Shown here one piece after another: positions 28,353-37,157 of a stretch of 64,000 bases of DNA. Every line of letters starts with the position of its first letter. Within the stretch, counting starts at the first letter, position 1. Source of the stretch: Streptomyces chrestomyceticus JCM 4735 (GTDB taxonomy: Bacteria > Actinomycetota > Actinomycetes > Streptomycetales > Streptomycetaceae); contig NZ_BHZC01000001.1 in assembly GCF_003865135.1 (NCBI RefSeq), positions 5,890,001 to 5,954,000 on the forward strand. Direction: 5' to 3'. A program made the position numbers and the translations under genes. A model generated the notes under the pieces. The model worked only from the letters and a program-made list of their open reading frames with translations. It made no database searches and was not told the origin of the DNA.

Positions 28353-28508
28353 TGTGGTGCGTTTCGGACCCCCGGAAAAGCGCTGCCGGGTGGTCGCCAT
28401 CATTCGCCAGAGCACGGGCACGCGCCCGGGTAACTGGGCTGAACGTGCGTTACCGTGTGATCACCGCGCGGCACCGACCGCCGGTGGCCGAGACAAGCAG
28501 GAGTGGAC

Positions 28509-28742
28509 ATGGCCAGCAAGGCTGAGAAGATCGTCGCCGGGCTCGGCGGACTCGACAACATCGAAGAGGTCGAGGGCTGCATCACCCGCCTGCGCACCGA
28601 GGTCGCCGACCCCTCGCTCGTCGACGAGGCCGCGCTGAAGGCCGCCGGCGCGCACGGCGTCGTCAAGATGGGCACCGCCATCCAGGTCGTCATCGGCACC
28701 GACGCGGACCCCATCGCCGCCGAGATCGAAGACATGATGTGA
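28509..28742 (+). CDS. nagF: PTS GlcNAc-specific IIB component NagF
   Basis: A 77-residue stand-alone EIIB domain. The phosphorylated residue is Cys24 in EGCITRLR, the invariant IIB motif. The [14 protein letters not shown] segment completes the domain. NagF passes phosphate from EIIA (Crr) to GlcNAc during transport through NagE2. An AGGAG site 6 nt upstream favours the ATG at 28509 over the GTG at 28503. It is divergent from nagE1 and shares the dre with it. Confidence 0.95.
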   Translation: MASKAEKIVAGLGGLDNIEEVEGCITRLRTEVADPSLVDEAALKAAGAHGVVKMGTAIQVVIGTDADPIAAEIEDMM

Positions 28743-28846
28743 GCGGCTGACCGCTCACCCGCCGGGCCCCGGCCGCCCGCCCCACCGGGCGACGGACCGG
28801 GGCTTCGGCATGTGTACGGGCGGGGGCTACGGTTCGGCACGTGTAC

Positions 28847-28892
28847 GGACGGGCCCGTACGTGTACGGCCGGGTACGGGTTCGGGCCCGTCC
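28847..28892. repeat. Inverted repeat downstream of nagF
   Basis: GGACGGGCCCG (28847-28857) is perfectly complementary to 28882-28892, inside a stretch rich in TGTACGG words. It may end the nagF transcript. Its function as a terminator is not certain, because the loop is 24 nt. Confidence 0.45.
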
Positions 28893-28994
28893 CCGTACGG
28901 GTACGACCACCCCTCCCACGGCCGGAACCCGACCTCACCCGGCCCTCGGAACCCGACCTCCCCCGATCCGGAACGCGCCCCTCTACCGAGCCGA

Positions 28995-29000
28995 TAGGGT
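28995..29000 (+). promoter_or_regulatory. -10 element for leaderless rph
   Basis: TAGGGT lies 7 nt before the rph ATG, with no Shine-Dalgarno sequence between them. Confidence 0.5.
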
Positions 29001-29007
29001 CGTGGCC

Positions 29008-29739
<732 letters not shown>

Positions 29740-29769
29740 CGGCCTCCGCCGCCGTACGAGCCTCCTGAC

Positions 29770-29799
29770 GCGCCGGCCCCCGCGACGGCGGGCCGGCGC
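29770..29799 (+). terminator. Hairpin after rph
   Basis: GCGCCGGCCC (29770-29779) pairs perfectly with GGGCCGGCGC (29790-29799), 30 nt after the rph stop. Confidence 0.7.
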
Positions 29800-29894
29800 G
29801 CCGCTCACCGTCCCGCCGGGCCCGCCCTGTGACCTTTCCCTCGTGGGATCTGCGTCTCTAGGAAAACGGCGGCCCGCGGCGCACCGTGGGACGC

Positions 29895-30059
29895 ATGTCC
29901 ACTTCCGCTGCCACGGCTGCCGCAGCCGACGCCTCCGTCACCGCGTCCCGGGCCCGCACCGGCGGCCCGAAGGACGGCTCCAACCTGCTGGAACACCTCG
30001 TCGGCTGGACCCTCGTCATCGTCCTGGCCATGCTCTTCACCCAGACCGGCCTCATGTGA
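29895..30059 (+). CDS. Possible 54-residue membrane miniprotein
   Basis: An ATG-started ORF with G/C-rich third positions and a single C-terminal hydrophobic helix (LVGWTLVIVLAMLFTQTGL) preceded by an Ala/Thr-rich polar half. No family is recognised and no strong ribosome site is seen. It fits the pattern of a small single-span protein, but could be chance. Confidence 0.4.
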   Translation: MSTSAATAAAADASVTASRARTGGPKDGSNLLEHLVGWTLVIVLAMLFTQTGLM

Positions 30060-30269
30060 CACACGGGGCGCACGCCCCGCACCACCCGGCTCACCCCCGC
30101 ACCACCCCGGCCGACCCCACGCGCCCCGGTCCGCTCCCGGCGCCCCGGCCCGCCCGGCCCCCGGCAACCAAAGCCCGCCCGCCGGCGTTCTCCCTAGTAC
30201 CGGCACCGGTACCAGCACCCGTACCGGCGCACCGCCCGTGCACGGCACGCCCAGGGGAGGACCGTTCTC

Positions 30270-30710
30270 ATGGCTCCACGCCGACGTACCGCACTCCGCC
30301 GTAGCGCACTCCGCCGCGCCGCGGGCCGCCGCCCGGCGGCCACCGGCGCCGCCCTCCTGGCGGCAGCCGCCCTGACCGTCCCGCTCCTCGCCGCCTGCGG
30401 AGCGGTCGACAAGGCCGTCGGCTGCGCCAAGACCGCCACGGCGTTCGCCAACGACCTGTCCTCCCTCCAGCAGGACCTCGGCAACGCCGCCGACAGCCCC
30501 CAGGACGCCCAGCGCGCCCTCGACCGCCTCCAGAAGGATCTCGCCAAGATCCAGAAGGCGACGGACGACCCCGAGGTCCAGCAGGCGCTCAGCCGCCTGA
30601 CCGGCGCCCTCGACAAAGCCGACGACGCCGTACGCGACGGCCGTACCCCCGACCTGTCCGCACTGGGCGACGCGGCCGGCGCCCTCACCAAGAGCTGCGC
30701 GACGGGATGA
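30270..30710 (+). CDS. Putative secreted lipoprotein, hypothetical
   Basis: A 146-residue protein with an Arg-rich start, a hydrophobic core and the lipobox LAAC with Cys43, so it is probably a lipid-anchored surface protein. The mature part is helical with heptad-like repeats (QRALDRLQKDLAKIQKATDDPEVQQALSRLTGALDKADDAV), suggesting a short coiled coil. The long Arg-rich n-region may mean that translation starts further in, but a GGAGG site supports the ATG at 30270. Function is unknown. Confidence 0.75.
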   Translation: MAPRRRTALRRSALRRAAGRRPAATGAALLAAAALTVPLLAACGAVDKAVGCAKTATAFANDLSSLQQDLGNAADSPQDAQRALDRLQKDLAKIQKATDDPEVQQALSRLTGALDKADDAVRDGRTPDLSALGDAAGALTKSCATG

Positions 30711-30731
30711 GGGAAGCTGCCGCCTCCCCTG

Positions 30732-30737
30732 GATAAT
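30732..30737 (+). promoter_or_regulatory. -10 element for leaderless rdgB
   Basis: GATAAT lies 8 nt before the rdgB ATG at 30746, and no Shine-Dalgarno sequence is present. Confidence 0.45.
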
Positions 30738-30745
30738 CGGGCCTC

Positions 30746-31348
30746 ATGAAGCGCCTGATCCTCGCCACCCGCAACGCCGGCAAAGTCACCGAACTCCGCG
30801 CCATCCTGGCCGCCGCCGACCTCGACGTCGAACTGGTCGGCGCCGACGCCTACCCGGACGTCCCCGACGTCAAGGAAACCGGCGTCACCTTCGCCGAGAA
30901 CGCCCTCCTCAAGGCCCACGCCCTCGCCCGCGCCACCGGCCACCCGGCCGTCGCCGACGACTCCGGCCTCTGCGTCGACGTCCTCGGCGGCGCGCCCGGC
31001 ATCTTCTCCGCCCGCTGGGCGGGCCGGCACGGCGACGACCAGGCCAACCTCGACCTGCTCCTCGCCCAGCTCTCCGACATCGCCGACGGTCACCGCGCCG
31101 CCCACTTCGCCTGCGCCGCGGCCCTCGCCCTCCCCGACGGCACCGAACGCGTCGTCGAAGGCCGCCTCGAAGGCGCCCTCCGCCACACCCCCGCCGGCAC
31201 CGGCGGCTTCGGCTACGACCCGATCCTCCAGCCCCTCGGCGACACCCGCACCTGCGCCGAACTGACCGCCGACGAGAAGAACGCCATCAGCCATCGCGGC
31301 AAGGCGTTCCGGGGGTTGGTGCCGGTGGTGAGGGAGTTGCTGGGCTGA
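30746..31348 (+). CDS. rdgB: Non-canonical purine NTP pyrophosphatase (RdgB/HAM1)
   Basis: A 200-residue house-cleaning enzyme that hydrolyses dITP, XTP and ITP to monophosphates. Signatures are the N-terminal LATRNAGKVTEL, ENALLKAHALARATGHPAVADDSGLCVD (metal site) and GFGYDPILQP, followed by EKNAISHRGKAF. Length and motifs are canonical. In many bacteria rph and rdgB are neighbours, as here, with two small genes between them. A 20-bp hairpin follows the stop. Confidence 0.97.
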   Translation: MKRLILATRNAGKVTELRAILAAADLDVELVGADAYPDVPDVKETGVTFAENALLKAHALARATGHPAVADDSGLCVDVLGGAPGIFSARWAGRHGDDQANLDLLLAQLSDIADGHRAAHFACAAALALPDGTERVVEGRLEGALRHTPAGTGGFGYDPILQPLGDTRTCAELTADEKNAISHRGKAFRGLVPVVRELLG

Positions 31349-31368
31349 GGGAAAAACGGCCCGAGGAC

Positions 31369-31414
31369 GACGAAGTGGCCGTCACCTCCAAGGAGAGGTG
31401 ACGGCCACTTCGTC
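31369..31414. terminator. Perfect 20-bp bidirectional terminator
   Basis: Arms 31369-31388 and 31395-31414 are perfectly complementary, with a 6-nt loop. It lies between rdgB and the oppositely oriented tRNA-like gene, which ends only 4 nt away. Confidence 0.9.
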
Positions 31415-31418
31415 ACGG

Positions 31419-31494
31419 TGGGCCCGGTGGGACTCGAACCCACGACACACCGGATCTAAACCGGCGCCCTCTCGGCCAGCTGGGGCACGGGCCC
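31419..31494 (-). tRNA. tRNA-like gene, anticodon UAG, class I shape (atypical for Leu)
   Basis: Read on the minus strand, a 7-bp acceptor stem (GGGCCCG with CGGGCCC) closes the molecule and A is the discriminator. The D arm has CCC/GGG and a GG pair in its loop. The anticodon arm is GCCGG-TTTAGAT-CCGGT, so the anticodon is UAG with U33 and A37. The variable region is only 5 nt (GTGTC), and the T arm GTGGG-TTCGAGT-CCCAC is perfect. UAG reads CUN leucine codons, yet bacterial leucine tRNAs carry a long variable arm. The cloverleaf is sound; its identity is odd. No CCA is encoded in full. Confidence 0.8.
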
Positions 31495-31501
31495 GCAGCG
31501 T

Positions 31502-32374
31502 CTACTCTACTGTGCCCTGTTGCGCGTCTGTCGAGGGATCTTCGATTCGGGCGGACCGCCGCCCGAATGTGCGGGTCTGGCTGTGGCACGAAGGGCACAG
31601 GTAGCGCAGGTTGCCGATCCGGTTGTCGAGCCGGTCCCCGTTGATGTGGTCGATCTCCAGGACCAGCCGCCTGCCTTGCCAGGTCTCGCCGAGACCGCAG
31701 GCACCGCATTGCCGCGGGACTGCCTTGTCGTCCAGAGCGCGGCGTAGCAGGGACGTCTTCGTCCGGCGGGAGCCCGGTGCACGGCGCCGGAGGACGTCAT
31801 CGGCAGGCATGCGGGTCGGGGAGGGACAGCCACGAGCGTGCCCCTGCCCGGTGAAGTGCGCGGTCGACAGACCGTAGGCCGTGATGCTCCGGTCCAGGAG
31901 CCGTCGGGAAGAGGTGGTGACGGGGCGGCCGAGTCGCCGGAGCGTCGCGGCCCGGCTCTGCGAACCGGTCACGGCGGCGGCGAGTTCGTCGCGCGGCAGC
32001 AGCTCCGCGCGGGTGCCGCGCCCGGTGAAGTGCGCCGTGCTGATGCCGAAGCGCGTCAGCTTTCCACGGATGTGGCTGTAGGCGCTGTCGTACGGAGGCA
32101 CGCCCAGGTACTCCAGCATGTCCCGGATGCTGTGAGACCGGGCGGCCGCTTCCTCCAGGCGCTGCTTCGTATACGTCTGCGGTGGGCGTGGCGGCAGTTG
32201 TTCGTCGATGAAGTGCGTGGTGTCGATGCCGTAATGCGCCAGGCGGCGGCGGAGGTAGTGGAGCGTGCCGCTGCCCGATGGGGTCCCCAGGCGGCGCAGT
32301 ATGTCGACGGGACCGGTGGACACCGCGGCCGTACGAGTCAGCAGGTCGCGTGCGTACCGCCGGTGGGCCGTCAT
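31502..32374 (-). CDS. HNH endonuclease with three repeated N-terminal modules
   Basis: A 290-residue protein. The C-terminal HNH domain has paired zinc-knuckle cysteines Cys223/Cys226 and Cys260/Cys263, with the catalytic EIDHINGDRLDN segment (His243) and CHSQTR after the last knuckle. The N-terminal 180 residues hold three modules about 60 residues apart, each ending in a G-[IL]-[DS]-T-x-HF motif (about residues 49, 110 and 168). Each motif follows an Arg-rich helix, so these look like DNA-binding units. It starts at the ATG at 32374, overlapping the upstream HNH gene by 4 nt. The stop is 7 nt from the tRNA-like gene. Its target is unknown. Confidence 0.85.
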   Translation of the reverse strand: MTAHRRYARDLLTRTAAVSTGPVDILRRLGTPSGSGTLHYLRRRLAHYGIDTTHFIDEQLPPRPPQTYTKQRLEEAAARSHSIRDMLEYLGVPPYDSAYSHIRGKLTRFGISTAHFTGRGTRAELLPRDELAAAVTGSQSRAATLRRLGRPVTTSSRRLLDRSITAYGLSTAHFTGQGHARGCPSPTRMPADDVLRRRAPGSRRTKTSLLRRALDDKAVPRQCGACGLGETWQGRRLVLEIDHINGDRLDNRIGNLRYLCPSCHSQTRTFGRRSARIEDPSTDAQQGTVE

Positions 32375-33012
32375 GGTTGCCTCACCCCGGGCCGCCTGCG
32401 GGGTTTGCGGCCGCGGTACGTGTCCGTCACCGCGTGGCAGTTGGGGCACAGGAGACGCAGATTCTCCGGACGGTTGTCCCACCAGTCGCCGTTGCGGTGG
32501 TCCACCTCCAGGCGCAGGGCCTTGCCGTTCCACTCCGGACCCGTACCGCACACCGTGCAGTTCTCCGCGACCCCCTGGAGGAGCAGCGCCCTGCGCAGAC
32601 GGTCACCGGGCAGCCGCCCCTCGGACGGCGAACCCAGAACCAGCCGGTCGGCGAAGGGCCGTTTGGGGCGGCGGCGGCCGCCGGAAGTGAAGTGGCTGGT
32701 ATCGATGCCCAGTTCGGTGATGCGCCGGGCGATGTGGGCCTGGTTGCCGCCCACCGGGTGGATGCCGATCCGGCGTACGACTTCGGCGGTGCTGCGGGAG
32801 AGGGCGACCACTTCGCGGAGCGTGGCTTCGTCGTGGCGGACCGACCTGTTCGTGAAGTGGGAGGTGTCGATCCGCTCTTCGGCCATTCTGCGGCTGAGGT
32901 AACACCGGACACCCGGTGTCGGAATGCTGCCGCAGTGGCGTGCGACGTCCTCGTACGACGTCAACCTGAGCGCGGCCTCCATGAGCAGTTCGCGCGTGTA
33001 CTTGATCCTCAT
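32371..33012 (-). CDS. HNH endonuclease with two repeated N-terminal modules
   Basis: A 213-residue paralog of the next gene. Two modules end in IDTSHFT (about residues 48 and 103), each preceded by an EV-x-R-x-x-G helix and an RR-containing helix. The HNH domain follows: Cys142/Cys145, LEVDHRNGDWWDN with His162, and Cys179/Cys182 before HAVTDTYRG. The stop codon overlaps the start of the three-module gene (ATGA), so the two endonucleases are translated together. This is a two-gene operon of modular nucleases beside a tRNA-like gene. No antitoxin, immunity or recombinase gene is adjacent. Confidence 0.85.
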   Translation of the reverse strand: MRIKYTRELLMEAALRLTSYEDVARHCGSIPTPGVRCYLSRRMAEERIDTSHFTNRSVRHDEATLREVVALSRSTAEVVRRIGIHPVGGNQAHIARRITELGIDTSHFTSGGRRRPKRPFADRLVLGSPSEGRLPGDRLRRALLLQGVAENCTVCGTGPEWNGKALRLEVDHRNGDWWDNRPENLRLLCPNCHAVTDTYRGRKPRRRPGVRQP

Positions 33013-33132
33013 GTCCCCCGCTTTCGACGGGCTCGGTGAGCCCTGCCCGCTCGTGTGTAGCGTCCTCGAACTGCCCAACGCCCCACCCCCCACCCGGTTA
33101 CGCCGAACAGCCCAAAAACCCAAAGAAACGAC

Positions 33133-33165
33133 CGCGGCCCCCACCCACCCAGGGCGAGGGCCGCG
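33133..33165 (-). terminator. Intrinsic terminator of the MHS transporter gene
   Basis: CGCGGCCC (33133-33140) pairs with GGGCCGCG (33158-33165). On the minus strand the stem is followed by a T-rich run (TTTCTTTGGGTTTTTGGG), as expected for an intrinsic terminator of the transporter gene. Confidence 0.75.
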
Positions 33166-33185
33166 ACGCGGAGTCCGGAGAGGGG

Positions 33186-34724
33186 TCAGAACCGCGGGTC
33201 CGGGGACTGGGACGTGACCATTTCGACGGCTTCTTCCTTGGTGGCGACCGCGGGCGGGGAGCCCTCCAGGGGCTGTTGGGCGGTTTCCTTCATGCAGGCG
33301 ACGGCGATGGCGCCGACCAGGGCGGCGCCCATGGCGTAGTAGGCGGGGATCATGTCGTTGCCGCCGAAGCCGTCCATGAGGGCGGTGATGACCAGGGGGG
33401 TCGTACCGCCGAATAGGGAGACGGCGAGGTTGTAGCCGATGGAGAGGGAGCCGTAGCGGACGCTGGTGGGGAAGAGGGCGGGGAGCGCGGCGGACATGGT
33501 GCCGAGGAGGCAGACCAGGGAGAGGCCGAGCATCAGCATGCCGGGGATGATCGCGGCCATGCTGCCCTGCTTGACCAGCAGGAAGGCGGGGATGGAGAGG
33601 AGGAAGAAGCCGAGCATGCCGGTCATCAGGAGGGGCTTGCGGCCGTAGCGGTCGTTGAGTTTGCCGACGCTGCTGATGACGCACATCAGGACGAGCATGG
33701 TGCCGATGACGACCAGCAGACCGTGTGCCTCGTCGTAGTGGAGGGTGTCGGTCAGGTAGGTCGGCATGTAGGAGAGCAGCATGTAGTGGCAGATGTTGTA
33801 CGCGCCGACCAACGCGATGCACAGGATCAGCATGGGCCACTGCTGGGAGAAGATCTCGCCGAGCTTCTTCTTGGGGGCGTTCTCCGAGAGGTGGGAGAAG
33901 TCGGCCTCGGTCTCGGTGACGGAGGCGTCGCCGTTGTGGGTCTGGGCGGCTTCCAGCTTCTGGAAGGCGGGGGTCTCGTCGAGCTTCATCCGCAGGTAGA
34001 GGCCGACGAGGCCGAGCGGTCCGGCGACGAGGAAGGGGATGCGCCAGCCCCAGTCGTGCATGGTCTCGGAGCCGAGCCAGGTGTTGAGGATCAGGACCAG
34101 GCCGGCGGCGCCGGTGTAGCCGGCCAGGGTGCCCATCTCCAGGAAGCTGCCGAAGAAGCCGCGCTTCTTGTCGGGCGCGTACTCGGCGATGAAGGTGGAG
34201 GCGCCGCCGTACTCGCCGCCGGTGGAGAAGCCCTGGATCATGCGGAAGACGATCAGCAGGATCGGGGCCCACAGGCCGATGCTGGCGTACGAGGGGATCA
34301 GGCCGATGCACAGGGTGCCCGCGGCCATCATGATCATGGTGAGGGCGAGGACCTTCTTGCGGCCGACGCGGTCGCCGAGGGGGCCGAAGAACGCGCCGCC
34401 GATGGGCCGTACGAGGAAGGCGACGGCGAAGGTGGCGAAGGAGGACAGCAGGCTGGCCGTGTCGCTGCCGCCGGGGAAGAACACCTTTCCGATGGTGACC
34501 GCGAGATAGCTGTAGATGCCGAAGTCGAACCATTCCATGGCGTTGCCGAGCGCGGCGGCCTTCACGGCGCGTTTGACGACGCGCTCGTCGGTCACCGTGA
34601 TGTCGGTGCGGCGCAGCCGGGGGTTCCGGCGGCGGGCGACGGCACGGAACAGGTTTCTGTGGCGTTTGAACGCCTCAGGGTCCCGGTCGGTCGTGGGTTC
34701 GGCTTCGGTGCTGCCGGTCGGCAC
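33186..34724 (-). CDS. MHS-family MFS transporter (ProP-like)
   Basis: A 512-residue, 12-helix major facilitator of the metabolite:H+ symporter (MHS) subfamily, which includes ProP (proline/betaine) and citrate or shikimate carriers. Signatures are GNAMEWFDFGIYSYLAVTIGKVFFPG in helix 1, RPIGGAFFGPLGDRVGRKKVL between helices 2 and 3, and STGGEYGGASTFIAEYAPDKKRGFFGS. The N-terminal 55 residues and the C-terminal tail are cytoplasmic and charged. It starts at the GTG at 34724 with a GAGAGGA site. The substrate cannot be told from sequence; osmoprotectant uptake is one possibility. Confidence 0.92.
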   Translation of the reverse strand: MPTGSTEAEPTTDRDPEAFKRHRNLFRAVARRRNPRLRRTDITVTDERVVKRAVKAAALGNAMEWFDFGIYSYLAVTIGKVFFPGGSDTASLLSSFATFAVAFLVRPIGGAFFGPLGDRVGRKKVLALTMIMMAAGTLCIGLIPSYASIGLWAPILLIVFRMIQGFSTGGEYGGASTFIAEYAPDKKRGFFGSFLEMGTLAGYTGAAGLVLILNTWLGSETMHDWGWRIPFLVAGPLGLVGLYLRMKLDETPAFQKLEAAQTHNGDASVTETEADFSHLSENAPKKKLGEIFSQQWPMLILCIALVGAYNICHYMLLSYMPTYLTDTLHYDEAHGLLVVIGTMLVLMCVISSVGKLNDRYGRKPLLMTGMLGFFLLSIPAFLLVKQGSMAAIIPGMLMLGLSLVCLLGTMSAALPALFPTSVRYGSLSIGYNLAVSLFGGTTPLVITALMDGFGGNDMIPAYYAMGAALVGAIAVACMKETAQQPLEGSPPAVATKEEAVEMVTSQSPDPRF

Positions 34725-35234
34725 GAGTCGAGTCCTCTCGGTCGGTCAGCGCGCTCGATGCGCGGCAGGGGTTTCGCAGCGGTCGTGGGCGTCCTCGTGG
34801 CCGGGTGGGCCGTCGGCGGTCGCCGGTGATCACAAAGGTGGTCGTACGACAGGTGCGCCTGCGCACTGGAGCGCGACTCAAACCACTCTGACCCCACAAC
34901 GCGATGTACGTCACGTGGTCTGCGCCGTCCGGCGCAGCGGTTCCTCCTGGTTTCGTGGTGGATTTCGCCAGGGCCGTGACCATCGCTGTTACAGAACTGG
35001 TACAAAGCCGCGTGGTCACCGAAGCGTCCGGGCAATCAGCCCGTGTGGCGGGGAGGGGAGAGTGGTGGGTATCGAAACCACCCTTATGCTCCGAACCGTT
35101 CGCCCCGCGGACACCTCGCGCACCTGTGCCTCGTCCTCGCGCGCGGGGGGACGTTCACCGGCACGCGTGCGGCGTTCGGATGCGGTGGCCCGCACCGCGC
35201 CGGCACGGGGCCGCTGCCCCGGAAGGAGAAGTTC
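34725..35234. other. Divergent intergenic region
   Basis: 510 nt lie between the MHS transporter and the secreted protein. No family-like coding sequence is seen. A TATGCT hexamer near 35085 could be a -10 box for the rightward genes. Nothing else is recognised. Confidence 0.35.
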
Positions 35235-35741
35235 ATGACCGACCGCGAGGGTGCCCGCCGGTTCAGCGGGCGCACCGCCCTGGCGACCTTCGCCGCGGTC
35301 ACCGCGCTGGCGGCCGGCGGGGTGTGGTTCAGCCAGGCGGCGGACCGCGCGTCGGCGGTGGACGCGGCGCCGAAGACGTCGGCGGTGCAGGACGTGAAGT
35401 CGGCGGGGAAGGCGACCGGCGGGCTGCCCGGTGTGCGGGACTGCGGGTTCGGCGAGCCGGAGATCAAGCCGCAGGTCATCACGTTGACGTGTGCGGACGC
35501 GGGCATGGTGGCGACCGGTATCACCTGGCACCGGTACGGCACGGCGGAGGCCGAAGGCAAGGGCGTGGTGCAGGTGGAGAAGGCCGCCGCGGGGGCGGGC
35601 ACGGACGCGGGTTTCCCGGCGACGTTCCGGCTGTACGCGGCGAAGACGGTGGACGGCGCGCGGGCCTTCACGGGGCTGGAGGTGACGTACGAGGGCTCGA
35701 CGCCGCTCGGTGACTCGACGGAGATGTACAACCTCGCGTGA
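35235..35741 (+). CDS. Secreted/membrane-anchored hypothetical protein coupled to a histidine kinase
   Basis: A 168-residue protein with an N-terminal hydrophobic segment (about 14-34) that could be a signal peptide or anchor, and an extracellular domain of about 110 residues. That domain contains two cysteines (DCGFGEPEIKPQVITLTCADAG), which probably form a disulfide. Repeated beta-strands (ITWHRYGTAEAEGKGVVQV) suggest a small beta-sandwich. A GGAAGGAG site precedes the ATG. Its stop overlaps the start of the kinase gene, so it may be the kinase's signal partner. No family was recognised. Confidence 0.78.
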   Translation: MTDREGARRFSGRTALATFAAVTALAAGGVWFSQAADRASAVDAAPKTSAVQDVKSAGKATGGLPGVRDCGFGEPEIKPQVITLTCADAGMVATGITWHRYGTAEAEGKGVVQVEKAAAGAGTDAGFPATFRLYAAKTVDGARAFTGLEVTYEGSTPLGDSTEMYNLA

Positions 35742-37072
35742 TGGGCATCCGAGGCCGGATCGCGCTGGCCATCTCGTGTGTGACGGCGCTGGCGGTGGTG
35801 GTGCTGGGGTTCGCGGTGCACCACATCGCGGACGCGGAGCGGGAGCGTTCGGCGCGTTCGTACCAGGACGACCGGCTCAGTTCGGCGCTGCAGATCTACG
35901 AGCGGGACGGCACGCTGGCGCTGGGCGCTCAACTGGACGACGCGACGCTGCCGAGTCCGTTGCGGGCGGCGGTGTTCGAGGGGAAGTCCGGTACGTATGT
36001 GAGTCAGGGCGAGGATCCGCGGGTGTGGGCGGCGACGGGTGTGGGCGGCGGGGCCGGGGCTGGAGCCGGTGACTCCGGTGGCGGTGGTTCCGGCGGGCAG
36101 CCGCGGACGTTGTCGGTGTCGGCGGCGTTCCCGGACCACGACCCGGCCCAGGAGGCGCTGGACCGGGCCCTGGTGATCGCGGGTGTCGGCACGGTGGTGC
36201 TGATGGCCGGGGTGTCGTGGTTCGTCTCGCAGCGGCTGTCGCGGCGGCTGCGGCACAGCGCGGCCGCGGCGCGCCGGATCGCGGCGGGTGAGCCGCCGGA
36301 CGCGGACGCGCTGGCGGCGGGCGGCCGGGACGAGGTGGCGGAGCTGGGCCGTTCGGTGCACCACATGGCGACGTCGCTGGCGGCGCGGGTGGAGGCGGAG
36401 CGCAAGTTCACCGCGGACGTGGCGCACGAGCTGCGGACGCCGGTGGCGGGTCTGGTGGCGGCGGCCGAGCTGCTGCCGCACGAGCGGGCCGTCGAGCTGG
36501 TGCGGGACCGGGCGCAGACGATGCGCAACCTGGTCGAGGACCTGCTGGAGGTGTCCCGGCTGGACGCGGGCGTGGAGTCCGCGCAGTTGGACGCGGTGGA
36601 TCTGCCGTCGCTGGTGCGCGGGATCGTGGGCCGGGCGGAGCGGGTGCGCGGCCTGACGGGTGTGGAGATCGTCGTGGTGGGTCCGGCGCGGGTGGTGGAG
36701 ACCGACCGGCGCCGGGTGGAGCGGGTGCTGGTCAATCTGCTGGCGAACGCGGCCAAGCACGGCGCGCCGCCGGTGGAGGTACGGGTCGAGGGCACGCGGA
36801 TCGTGGTGCGCGACCACGGGCCGGGGTATCCGCCGGAGCTGTGCGAGGAGGGTCCGCGCCGGTTCCGTACGGCGGCTCCGGAGCGGGGTACGGGGCACGG
36901 TCTGGGGCTGACGATCGCGGCCGGTCAGGCGGAGGTGCTGGGCGGTCGGCTGGTGTTCGGTACGGCGGCGGGCGGTGGCGCCGAGGCGGTGCTGGAGCTG
37001 CCGGAACCGGCCGGGCCGGGGGAGACGGAGCCGGTGCCGGCGGCGGAGCGGGGGGCGGTGGCGGCCTCGTAG
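35741..37072 (+). CDS. Sensor histidine kinase, no adjacent response regulator
   Basis: A 443-residue membrane kinase. Helix 1 (about 5-25) and helix 2 (about 145-165) flank an extracellular region of about 120 residues with a Gly-rich stretch. A HAMP-like linker follows. The DHp helix carries the phospho-acceptor His in FTADVAHELRTPVAG. The ATPase domain has the N box (NLLANAAKHG), a G1 box (VRDHGPGYP) and a G2-like GTGHGLGLTIA. It may start at the GTG at 35738 or the ATG at 35741, in both cases overlapping the secreted gene's stop. No response-regulator gene is found within several kilobases, so it is an orphan sensor. Confidence 0.9.
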   Translation: MGIRGRIALAISCVTALAVVVLGFAVHHIADAERERSARSYQDDRLSSALQIYERDGTLALGAQLDDATLPSPLRAAVFEGKSGTYVSQGEDPRVWAATGVGGGAGAGAGDSGGGGSGGQPRTLSVSAAFPDHDPAQEALDRALVIAGVGTVVLMAGVSWFVSQRLSRRLRHSAAAARRIAAGEPPDADALAAGGRDEVAELGRSVHHMATSLAARVEAERKFTADVAHELRTPVAGLVAAAELLPHERAVELVRDRAQTMRNLVEDLLEVSRLDAGVESAQLDAVDLPSLVRGIVGRAERVRGLTGVEIVVVGPARVVETDRRRVERVLVNLLANAAKHGAPPVEVRVEGTRIVVRDHGPGYPPELCEEGPRRFRTAAPERGTGHGLGLTIAAGQAEVLGGRLVFGTAAGGGAEAVLELPEPAGPGETEPVPAAERGAVAAS

Positions 37073-37073
37073 G

Positions 37074-37100
37074 CCGCCCCACCCGGGGACAGCGGGGCGG
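37074..37100. terminator. Hairpin between the kinase and bcp
   Basis: CCGCCCC (37074-37080) pairs with GGGGCGG (37094-37100), immediately after the kinase stop and before the convergent bcp gene. Confidence 0.55.
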
Positions 37101-37157
37101 ACGTACCGGCTTCGGCCGTCCGCCTCGCCCCTCCCGTTGCCCGCCGCCTGACTCCGC

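Noticed and set aside
31419..31494. A standard leucine tRNA gene.
   Set aside because: The anticodon fits leucine, but the short variable loop does not fit bacterial leucine tRNAs. It was kept as an atypical tRNA-like gene.
31419..33012. An integrated prophage or integrative element at the tRNA.
   Set aside because: No integrase, att repeat or phage structural gene was seen next to the tRNA; only the two HNH genes are present.
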